Made by a program: the position numbers and the translations under genes. A stretch of 64,000 bases of DNA from Leptodontidium sp. MPI-SDFR-AT-0119 (taxonomy: Eukaryota > Ascomycota > Leotiomycetes > Helotiales > Leptodontidiaceae): assembly GCA_020726505.1 (NCBI GenBank), contig JAHLEZ010000011.1, forward strand, positions 2,604,001-2,668,000, read 5' to 3'. The notes below the pieces were generated by a model. The model was not told where the DNA came from and did no database searches. It worked only from the letters and a program-made list of their open reading frames with translations. Below are positions 55,324-64,000 of the stretch, in pieces (within the stretch, counting starts at the first letter, position 1; each line of letters opens with the position of its first letter).

Positions 55324-55800
55324 ATGTCGGTTTTCAAAAACCCAACTGAAAAGCACAATGGGCTTCCAAACCCCAAACCAAAGACTTCGGCACAAGAGAA
55401 CACCGAGGATCGAAAACTAATGCGTTATCAGAAGGGTGATTTAACTTATCGCTTCGGCAGCTCGAAAATGCCCAACTAATACTTGACAGATGACTCAGAA
55501 GAAGTGATTGACGCAATCACTAAGTGGACTTCACAGCCTATCGCCGACGATCCATGGAGCCCTGTGCATCTCCAAAGTGCCCATTTCGAGTGCCATGGGC
55601 ATCAAAACCAAGCGAAAAGAATTTCAAAAAGCGAGAGTTTGAACGTTGAACAGGGGTCCGTTGACCAAACCAAGTAAGGTTTCTGAGGGAATATTTCAGG
55701 TACATAACTTCGGAAACTTACCACGCTCCCCAGCTTTTCATATAACCCTATGCTGACAGTGTTTTGCAGGTATGGACTACCAATGGGGACAGGATATTGA
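55324..55800 (+). CDS. Small orphan gene, three exons
   Basis: Three short open pieces join with exact phase: 55324-55435, 55490-55673 and 55770-55800. The introns have GTGATT...CTAATACTTGACAG and GTAAGG...TTTTGCAG ends and lengths of 54 and 96 bp. The product is 108 residues, hydrophilic, with no signal peptide, membrane segment or known domain. It includes the acidic-to-aromatic stretch DDSEEVIDAITKWTSQP and a short HFECHGHQ motif. The first pieces alone would stop early in each frame, so the splice agreement is the main support. I do not recognise a family and cannot name a function. Confidence 0.5.
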
Positions 55801-56115
55801 ATCACTGGGACGTTGAGACGGAAGGGAAGATTCTGTAGGCTACTCTGGCCGGTTTTGCGTCCACCATTTGAACCGGAAACAGACCGGATGTCTTTCTTAA
55901 CGTGCTAGACCTTCAAGTTAAATACTTGATATCAAAACCCAAGAACCTACACCTATAATTTGTGCTATAAGATTTGCATTTCTCATATCTCTAATTCCAA
56001 ATAGACCTTGAAGTCTTATTTCTCTCTGTCTGACAACTCTTCATGCCCTCCATCCTCTTCAGCGGCGATGTTCAAAAGCCAACCATCTGAACAATCCCAG
56101 TACAGGAAAACGCGA
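55801..56115. other. Spacer between convergent genes
   Basis: These 315 bases lie between the ends of the orphan gene and the repeated-module gene. They should contain both 3' untranslated regions. Nothing else is seen. Confidence 0.4.
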
Positions 56116-57312
56116 CTACATAGTCGGCAGTGGCTCAGGGGCATAGTCCGTGACCATCGGAACCAAACACTGACACTTCCCGCTCACAGGATCCCAATGC
56201 ATCCTATGATCTCCACCACTGCAGTAAATCTCGAAGTTTTCGCACACGACTCTGGAAGGTGGATTGCATGGCTGACATGCACATTGCTGTAGTTCCTCGT
56301 TCCACTGCGATGAAGTTAGTATGGGGATGTGGGAATCTCGAAGGGCTGGTAACCAGCAACACTTAGAATATGGAGATTTTGCTAAGAGAGTTATACGTAC
56401 ATGCAAGTGCCTATCCCCACACGGACAAAGCATCTTCAGCAACGGACATGTGTCAATACGTGAAGTTGGTGCAGGGGCGGGAGTAATCGTCGAGGCCACT
56501 GGTTTAGGATCCGTGTTCTCAAAAATAGCTCGTTTGGCTGGCTTTAAGGTCGTGGTCGTCGGAAGTGGACATTCACACTTCTTGCTAACGGGATTCCAAT
56601 GCATTCTATGGTCTCCGTCATTGCAATAGATCAAGAGGTTCTCGCATCCAAGAGACATAACTGGAGCGCATGGAGGACATTGACAAGATTGCTTCTCCTC
56701 GCTCCAATGTTGACGATGGTCGCCACATTCGCAGAATATCTTCAGCAATGTGCAGGTGTCCACCGTTGGGGTTGAAGTCTGCGTGGCGATCATCGTTGGG
56801 GATGAGCTGTTGAGAGGAGCTGCACCACGCTTGTTGGGGTTGATAACTGTCTTTGCTTTCCGACAGTTGCAGTTTTTGGTAATCGGATTCCAGTATGGTG
56901 AAGATCCCGGGAGGCATGTGGATGCTGCAATGCAGATGAATTTGTCGTCATTTCTTGGTTCGCAGCTGCATGTCTTGGATTCGTTGTCCCAGACAGGCGC
57001 CATTGGAACGTCAAATTCAACGCATATTGTTTCGGACAAACACTCTTGCTCTTTTTTTTTGTCTGGTACGCATGTACATTTCTTCGCTGTAGGGTCGTAG
57101 AATGAGTGGTATTCCTTGATGCAGAGGGCTTGACATGGAGGGTTGAGGGTTGGTGAAGGCTTGACTGGGTAAACTAAAAACATTCAGTTGATGGAATACT
57201 TGGAATAATCATAGGGCATACCTGTGAGGTTTGAAGCTACTGTAGTTGCTGGGAGAGCAACGGCACATCCGAGATCAGCTAAGAGAACGACAGCGACAGA
57301 AAATACTTCCAT
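56116..57312 (-). CDS. Secreted protein of repeated cysteine modules
   Basis: This is a predicted extracellular protein of 350 residues with exons 57312-57222, 57173-56401 and 56304-56116. It starts with a signal-like segment (MEVFSVAVVLLADLGCAVAL). The mature part is built from seven copies of a short module that ends W or Y, a short spacer, then K-x-C-x-C, as in YDPTAKKCTC, WNPITKNCNC, WNPVSKKCEC and WDPVSGKCQC. In the second half two copies of a larger unit, about 65 residues each, carry GDHRxHW-type motifs (CGDHRQHW, DGDHRMHW, CGDRHLHW, GGDHRMHW). Pro/Thr-rich linkers separate them. Intron 2 is 96 bp, keeps the frame and has no stop, so retention would insert 32 residues between H and W of one module. 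I do not know the family; a surface or effector-like role is only a guess. Confidence 0.8.
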
Positions 57313-58097
57313 GGTTATCTGATCTGTTGGTGAGACTTTGTATATCGTATGAGCGATACAGATCAAGATATGCTATAGCATTTATACTGCGTAGACACTT
57401 TCGGAGACAATTATTTCTGTCATCTCAAACGTCGTAGTGATACCTTTGTCGTTCGGCTCTGGCCAGTACAGTGCAGGCTGAGAGGTAGCACATGGCAATA
57501 CGCAATTCACCGTCTGCGCGGTGAAGCAATATATTAGGCAGGTCCAAACAGGTTACGAGGGTCGTTTAAAGTTTTGTGAAACTTTGATCTGATTCGGATG
57601 CCAAGTCGGGTATCTTGTAGGCTGAAATAAACGCTGCAATCTATAAATATCTTCATCTGGATAAGCGATGACAGCTGGGACGAAGTGCTCACGAGGATTG
57701 ACAGAGTATCTGGTGAGGTGAGATATTTTTCGAGTGTCTTTTCGCTTCTACGCTACTTGCCAATAGCGGATCTGTTATGATGTAGCTGAGAACGATTTCA
57801 GTCACATATTGTGAGGGCTGGTCTCATGGCCATTAGTCAACCCGTTACGGTTGAAGTTATCCGGCGAGTCTACCTAGAGTGACGTTTGAATTTTGTTCCT
57901 TGCATAGTGTTCCTTTTCTAACTTCCAGACAACTCAGCTATTGACACCGTAACCAGCCGATAATCAGACCCAGCAGATGAAAGCAAGCACAACATCGAGA
58001 TCATGAAATAAACGTGTCGGCACATATGCCCTCGAAGTTTCAAATCCAAAATCGCAGCCCGCTCGCCTCCCAGATATCATGAGAACCTCAGTTTTCT
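57313..58097. other. Spacer between two secreted-protein genes
   Basis: These 785 bases hold the promoter of the repeated-module gene and the 3' untranslated region of the small cysteine-rich gene, both on the minus strand. I see no other feature. Confidence 0.4.
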
Positions 58098-58598
58098 TCA
58101 ATAAAGACAGCATTGGTAGTTGTCAGGCCCAGGGCAGTATCCCCTGTATCAATTGTTAGCATATTTCCAACTTTTCAGCTATAAGCAAAGCCAAGAAACA
58201 CTTACGCAACGTGAGATCTCCCCTGACTGTTACGCCAGCTCACAGTATGACAAGTACCGGAATGACTCTTGCAGTCTGGAATGTAGCAACACTTGACATC
58301 GTCGGGGTCATATGGACAATCACCAGTGCTCACTATGCCAACTTGAGCAGAGGCTTTGCACCATGATTCTTTATGGCAAGTTCCTTTGTCGGATTGTCCC
58401 TGGGTCGGAAAATGTTAGAATATACGATGGCTAGGCTATCCAAGGACGGTGTGAGATTGAACATACGCTCTACTGACAGTAGCTGCCGATGGCACGTTGC
58501 TCAAGCATTTCGGCGTCAGCTTCTGGTTCGGCTTCTGGAACCGCCGCCGCCATGGCGTAGCTGACAAGAAACGATACGAGGAGAGTTCGGAACTGCAT
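58098..58598 (-). pseudogene. Small secreted cysteine-rich protein with an in-frame amber codon
   Basis: Exons 58598-58467, 58399-58206 and 58143-58098 give 124 codons including the last stop. A signal segment (MQFRTLLVSFLVSYAMAAAV) and an acidic propeptide-like stretch precede two cysteine blocks: GTCHKESWCKASAQ with TGDCPYDPDDVKCCY, and SGTCHTVSWRN with GYCPGPDNYQCCLY. The block shape (GTC...C...CPxxxDxxCC) resembles small cell-wall-binding modules attached to fungal muramidases, which is an inference from memory of the pattern. The first exon contains TAG at 58470-58472, two codons before a good GTATGT donor. Other donors near it (GTCAGT, GTAGAG) put the rest out of frame. So this is a recent pseudogene, a strain-specific nonsense allele, a readthrough case or a base error. 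Confidence 0.65.
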
Positions 58599-61301
58599 TT
58601 TGGCTATTCGAGAATGGTTGAACTGATATCGTGAAGTATTTGATTGATTTGAAGTCAGACAAAGAAGGGATCTGAAGAGATACAAAATCGTTTCTCATTA
58701 AAACCTGGCGATCGCCTTGATATATGAAGCCAGGCCAAAGATTAGTTGGCTTCCTCGAGGGCGATGGTAAATCTCTTTTCTACCTGCCGTTTGCGATAAC
58801 TGGTGCTCTATACCATGATCTTGATGGTTCCTTCTGCATGTATTAGTCGTTTGGTGTTCAAAAGTACCGTGCATCTCTAAACCTCAAAGTCCATTGGCAG
58901 CAAAACGCCATTTCAATCAAACTCGCATCGAAGGATCTGTAAGACACAAGCTAGAAAATACCTCATACCCAAACGAGACCTTCTCTAGGTCGCATGGAGA
59001 CTTAAGTTTAGATTACTCGGAGTAAATCAGACGTTTTGTCACGAGAACTTAAATCTGGACTTGTTTACCCCGGCTCAATTGATGCTCCTTGCATCTGGCG
59101 TTGTACAACATGTCGCCAAGAGCGGGGTCGTGCATGTTGCCGAAGTTTAAAGTTGTGAGATCGGATGATTTGAGGTCTATGAGGAATTGGAAGTGTGGAG
59201 GCTTGACAAGGACGCTTTTTCATAATTGCTTGTGAGAGTGAGATGTGAAGAGATTCGATGATGCTGTCGGGACAATAAGCGAGCACGGGGGTTTACCCCA
59301 GTGACATCAAGAGTGCTGTCTCCAATGCCTTCGACCTTTGTAAGTGAATTGGACTAGCTTCATTGCTCAGAACCAACCTTACCGTGACCTTGCAACCTAA
59401 CATGTCATGGCTGATGTTGATCATTGACAACAAAGAAGCGAGGTCCATCACGTGACATCACTTCCACCTTCCCAATTTTCCATCGCGAATCCTGGATTTC
59501 GTCGTGGAGGTCACAGGCAAAGTTTTGCATCTTCTACCATTTTCAGAACATCCTTATCGTGGTACTTCTAATTTGACTATTGGGTGAAATGTATTCGGGG
59601 ATACCAGCGAAAAAGGAAGAGAGGTGCCCACTTCCCCATTTTCTTCGATTTGCTTGCTTTCTTTATTCGAGTTTCTGTAAGGCTCACTTCCATATCTGGT
59701 TTTTAAGTTTTTATACACTATCATATTGTGTTAAACGTATGCACTGGTGTCCACAATCATTAATCAGACCTGGGAGCATTTCTACAGCCTCAGACTTCAG
59801 TGGGAGATGACCACCAACCCAAACACCAAGCAAGATTTCGAAGCTCGCCCAAGCCCCTGAAGCGGGAATATACCACTTTGATGGTAGCCCACGATAGAAG
59901 AAAGGCGTATGGGCCTGCCATGACAACTCGCCGATCAATTAGTGCTAATTGTTTCTGCATCCTTGTCTGGCTCTGATCCCCATTTAAAAAGTGCGCAGAA
60001 GCTGGGAAGCACAGATGTCAGTGTATCAGAGAGAATGAAAGCAGTGCCCGTTCTTTTAAATCAATTTAAAGTTAATCGATGGTACCTGGAGTCGAGTCTC
60101 TGGAGGCTTTAGGTGCCACCATGACATGTTGTTTTGTGGTCTTTAATACCTAAACCTAATCTCATCAGCACCCCACTGGAAACCGACATGTATCTAGGTC
60201 GCGAATCAGTGTAATGTAATTAGAAACAGCTATTGACGCGAACGTTAACTTCAAATGGACATATTAGGGGCTTAAGAAATTGGCTGATATCCTCCAATTA
60301 TCAATTAGCCTTAAGCAAATCCAGTTTTCCTCGCGTTCATGACACCAAGCTTGGGAAGAGAAGTTTTTGACATCAGTTACTGTTGACCATCTCTGCTTTC
60401 GGTAGCTAACATGTATTGATTCTCATCGAAAAGGTATTCGCAGTTGGGAGTAGTGTATTTCTATGGCCCTCGTTGTCAGGCATTAGTCAGTCATCGAGCA
60501 TCTTAATATGCCGGACCCGTCGATCTGTAGCCCGTCAACTGCCGGGTTTACGCAATCTGCAATGTCTTGAATCCTCAAAACCCTGTAAGCGAAGCCTGGA
60601 AGCCAGACTGCTTGCTAAGCCCAAACGGATTGCAAATCACCCACTAAGTCAGAACGTTGTAGCGCCCCACCCGCTGTAAATCCCAAATGCAGATGTGCAT
60701 CTGGCAGTTAGCGGATAGGATAGCTGAACTCACGTACTTGAGATTCCTGGTCTTTTCAGGGTTTGCTAATGTGGGAGGGACGAACCCCAATCCACACAAC
60801 AAGAGGGTAGCATGTAGCGAGCCACCGGAGGAGATTCTAAGCTCTGTAAATAACAGATCAATCAAATCTAAAGATATCACATATCTGGAGAGTACGAATC
60901 GGCAAAGGAGGGGAGGGAAAAGGTTCTAATAAATAGAATATATCTGGTGTTGCGTTCTTGACGTTCTGTAATCAAGTGTTGGCTCCTTATATGTGCGAAG
61001 GACCAGCGCAGTCATGTGACAAAAGGAATCAGGGGCTGTCCCCACCACACTAAGCTGAAAGAAGAGTGATAGGCCGTCCTATCTTGAAGCACCTGCACCA
61101 AGGGGGCGTTGCCTCAGTCAAGCTCAGTAGGCGATGGCGCATAAAACCCTGTCAGATTATGGATCAGGGTGAGCACTAGGGCACTAGCGACTATCTCAAC
61201 TTCAAAAAGACATCGACATCTGCTCTCACAATTTTCTCTGTTGGCTCGGCTATCAATTACGATGTTCGATGAGCCGTTTTTGACCACCAAGGTTGGCAAA
61301 C
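58599..61301. other. Intergenic region upstream of the Zn2Cys6 gene
   Basis: These 2.7 kb separate two genes that face apart. I find no supported coding region; open frames are under 90 codons and without domains. AT-rich inverted stretches such as TTTAAATCAATTTAAA lie near 60057-60072. Both promoters are expected here. Confidence 0.45.
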
Positions 61302-62977
61302 ATGTCTACAACTCCCGGTCCAGATTTACCAGTCCGCCCACTTTTGACGGGAAGGACAAATCTCCCTGCGCTGCTCCATGTCGTGCCAAAACCAACGGGA
61401 AGGAAGACAAGGAAGGGGCTGCCGAAGTCGAGAACCGGGTGTAGAACGTGCAAGTATGGCATATTCCCTTCTTCGTTCTTGCATTGTTAAGCTTACATGT
61501 CTTACTCAGACAGCGACGTGTGAAATGCGATGAGGGCTGGCCCCACTGTCAAAGGTGTTTGAAATCCAGCTATATATGCGATGGCTACGATTTGAAGCAA
61601 CGTCCAGATGCGATCAAGCATAGCTCTGCAAAACCAAAGTTGCTTCCCAAGACTCCCTGGTTAAACAATTCCTACGCCCAGCCAGAAATCCATGTGCTAG
61701 CTGTTCATCCCCAAGGCCAGCCACAGGACCTAGAGTACTTTCAGTATTTCCAAGAACAGACTGTGCTCGAGCTCTGCGGCGGTTTCGATGAACCCCTATG
61801 GAATCGGTTCGTTCTTCAAGCATGCCAAGAGGCACCATTTGTGCGGCATATTGCATTGTCGTTGGCAGCAAAGGGCAGGGCAGAAAGGACCAGGATGGCA
61901 CTACCCCAAGGCAACTTGGGCGAGGTCCATGAGACGTACGCGCTTCGGAAGTACTCATCGTCTCTTCCACAAATTCGACAATATCTTGCCGGGACAAGCA
62001 ATCCGGACCCGAGGATGTTTCTCGTGGCAGGGCTTCTCATATTTTTGTTCGAGTTCCACCAGGGAAACAGAGAAATGGCGACGAAGCAGTTGAAGACGAC
62101 CCTAGCTCTATACAAGAATATGCGATCAATAAAGACCGAAGGTTACACTCACGTACACCTTCTTTCGTTTCCAGACACGCTTGAGGAAGCTATTGTCGAG
62201 ATGGTCGTACGGCTGGAATCACATATCGCTCTGGACCAGGTTGGACAGGAGGACAAAGCTCAGAGGAACAAAGTCAATGTCCTTGGGATCATACACGTGC
62301 ATCACGCGTGTCCAGTTATTTTCCCAGCAGAGTTCTCCACTATTTTTGAAGCTCAGCGCTTCCACAATCATATCCAATACTGGGGCGGGCCTAATTTTCC
62401 TGGTGATGCTTCGAAGTGCATCATTGCGTATTTGCAGATAGCTTTGGGAACACCTTGTGATATCCCGACGCCGCGTGTTGTTTCGGTTCAAGAGTACTCG
62501 AGTGGACTTTGGGAGATGAAGAGTTGGGGCCGAAGCTTCCGGCCGCTGCTTGCTAAGTTGAAGGCTTCAAAAAGTAGCCAGTACGCATGTGCGTTGGTTT
62601 TGTACATTCAGTGGCTTACATTTTTGACGGTGATTACTCGGAGGACTGGATGGGTGTTGGAGGACTTCGAGCCGTGCTCAGACAACATCGTCGAGCAACC
62701 CGAGGAGAGTTCTGAGGATCTCTGTCGTGAAGTGGTGGAGTCTGGAAAGGAGCTTTGTGCAGACAAGCACTTTCTCAGATGTTTTACTTTCGACCCTGGT
62801 GTAATTCCAACTTTGCTCTTGGTCATCTTCTGTACGGAGGATATGGATATCAGGTATGGGGTTGCAGGAATTTTGAGAGATATGATACCCCGGAGAGAAA
62901 GCGTTTGGGACAGCGCCGTTGTTTCCAGTATGGCTGATATTATTTTGAGTCGTGGATCTTCCCTCAAGATACCTTGA
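61302..62977 (+). CDS. Zn2Cys6 fungal transcription factor
   Basis: This is a nuclear DNA-binding regulator of the zinc-cluster type. Exons 61302-61453 and 61510-62977 with a 56-bp intron give 539 residues. The intron falls inside the lysine codon between the second and third cysteines. The joined cluster is CX2CX6CX6CX2CX6C: CRTCKQRRVKCDEGWPHCQR, then CLKSSYIC. A basic stretch (KPTGRKTRKGLPKSRTG) lies just before it. The remaining 440 residues form a helical middle region of the kind seen in many fungal regulators (for example FLVAGLLIFLFEFHQGN), without other motifs I can name. The ATG at 61302 is the first in frame; the TTG just before is ignored. Targets are unknown; the neighbours do not form an evident pathway. 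Confidence 0.92.
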
Positions 62978-63257
62978 CCATATTCTAAGCCGCGGAGCCA
63001 CGCCGAAACTTGGAAAGGCAGTGCAGTATATACATGAGATGTGATGTTGCTCCCTTCTAAAAGGAAGCTTGGAGACTCCGCTACAGGAAAACTTCTATCA
63101 GAATCTTGAATCCTGCGACTTCTTTCGAATTTAGCCACTCCCCACTCAAACTCGTGAGAGTGAGCTGAAGATTTTGGGTTTGGATCTTCACTTCGTAGCG
63201 ATATATGTAGTGATGTATGGAAGCAGTTGAATCATTGATTCTACACCTCTCTGTGTT

Positions 63258-64000
63258 CTAGCCCAGAATGATGGTCTTGAACTGCGGTCTCCTTTGTTGC
63301 CACTCTTTCGAAGTAATTTGTCCAACAGCCACACGTTCTGCGATATCCCCGTCCCATTCAATCAGCATCACATGTAATATGGTAGGAGCAGAGAGTTTCG
63401 CGCCATCATCCTTCTCCTCCTCTGCCTGCTCGCAAATGAAGGACAAGAAGTCTTGACTTCCGTTCAAACTGGCAAAGCTGCTCCCGGATAGAAGAATCAA
63501 TTCAAATCGCCCAGGCTTTTGACTTTGATTGAAGTTTTGAATCTGGGCATTGCCCAAGCCGTATAGGCCATCACAGACGTCCAGTCCAGGTTTGCTAACT
63601 AACCACGCCAACTTTGACCATGGCGAAAGCCGAAAAGCTTTGGCTTTGTCGGTTGGATCCGAGCCACGTACCGAGAGGGTTTGAATTTCGAAGATGGTGT
63701 CATCGTCAGCATCGAGGAGTTTGAACTTGCTTCCTGGAAGGCTGAAAGTCGAGAATCTGAGGTAATAGCTGGAAGACATGGCTATGTTCAAGTCTCTTTG
63801 TTGACTGGAAGTTGCTTTCCCTGGCTCTTTCGGCCGGCCTTTTGGGTACCTGTCGTATCGAAAAACGACGACATCACCAGTGAAGTGTTGATCTTTCCCG
63901 CTCTTCTCGAGATATTTGAGTGCACTCATGTCCGAAGTTTGCAGGAGTGACTTCTGTCTAGCCAAGTGAAATGTCACCCCTCCACGCCAACCAAGCCAAG
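63258..64000 (-). CDS. C-terminal part of a probable HET-domain-type protein (runs off the window)
   Basis: The frame is open from the right edge of the window to the stop at 63258, about 247 codons. The end reads LHVMLIEWDGDIAERVAVGQ, then ITSKEWQQRRPQFKTIILG, the pattern I associate with the C-terminus of fungal proteins that carry an N-terminal HET (heterokaryon incompatibility) domain. The HET domain itself would lie beyond the window. No convincing start codon is in view: the first Met codons are internal (63929 and 63776 region), and the frame continues upstream without stop. The gene converges with the Zn2Cys6 gene, 280 bp away. The family call rests on a short stretch and is uncertain. 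Confidence 0.5.
   Translation of the reverse strand, partial: WLGWRGGVTFHLARQKSLLQTSDMSALKYLEKSGKDQHFTGDVVVFRYDRYPKGRPKEPGKATSSQQRDLNIAMSSSYYLRFSTFSLPGSKFKLLDADDDTIFEIQTLSVRGSDPTDKAKAFRLSPWSKLAWLVSKPGLDVCDGLYGLGNAQIQNFNQSQKPGRFELILLSGSSFASLNGSQDFLSFICEQAEEEKDDGAKLSAPTILHVMLIEWDGDIAERVAVGQITSKEWQQRRPQFKTIILG

Overview
The window looks like nuclear DNA of a filamentous ascomycete (Pezizomycotina; a Leotiomycetes-type fungus is my best guess, at low confidence). The grounds are short introns of about 44-150 bp with GTATGT/GTGAGT-type donors and CTAAC-like branch points, a Zn2Cys6 regulator, a probable HET-protein fragment, small secreted cysteine-rich proteins, a DAL5-like permease and RIP-type mutations in a retroelement. 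All splice models were made by eye from conserved protein sequence, splice motifs and frame agreement. No transcript data were available.

Left part (1-14,900): the pyruvate dehydrogenase E1-alpha gene (minus) and a ZIP-family metal transporter (plus) diverge from a 1.5-kb spacer. After a 3.9-kb spacer with low-complexity tracts comes a Cdc4-like F-box/WD40 gene (plus) that carries an apparent frameshift in one WD repeat. A 464-bp non-autonomous Tc1/mariner-like element lies downstream.

Middle (14,888-35,600): a full-length Ty1/copia retrotransposon (minus) has two apparently identical 120-bp LTRs and a GTTTT target duplication. Its single gag-pol frame is broken by six nonsense codons. Next come a secreted heme peroxidase with nine exons (minus), a gene-poor 3.5-kb stretch, an allantoate/nicotinate-type MFS permease (minus, with one GC-AG intron), the CTD-kinase gamma subunit CTK3 (plus), another gene-poor 3.5 kb, and the mitochondrial ribosomal protein bL12m (minus).

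Right part (35,600-64,000): MDN1/REA1 (midasin) is one uninterrupted 14.76-kb exon, divergent from bL12m across a 277-bp spacer. Then come an unrecognised coiled-coil protein with a faintly kinase-like N-terminus (plus), a C2H2 zinc-finger gene with an unresolved 5' end (minus), a small orphan three-exon gene (plus), a secreted protein made of repeated W-P-K-C-C modules (minus), a small secreted cysteine-rich gene with an in-frame amber codon (minus), a Zn2Cys6 transcription factor (plus), and the C-terminal end of a probable HET-type protein running off the right edge (minus).

Housekeeping genes (PDA1, CTK3, bL12m, MDN1, CDC4-like) alternate with accessory secreted, transport and regulatory genes. 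I see no biosynthetic cluster. The most unusual items are the small secreted genes, the intact-ended but stop-ridden copia copy, the mariner-type MITE, and several hairpins or palindromes in spacers.
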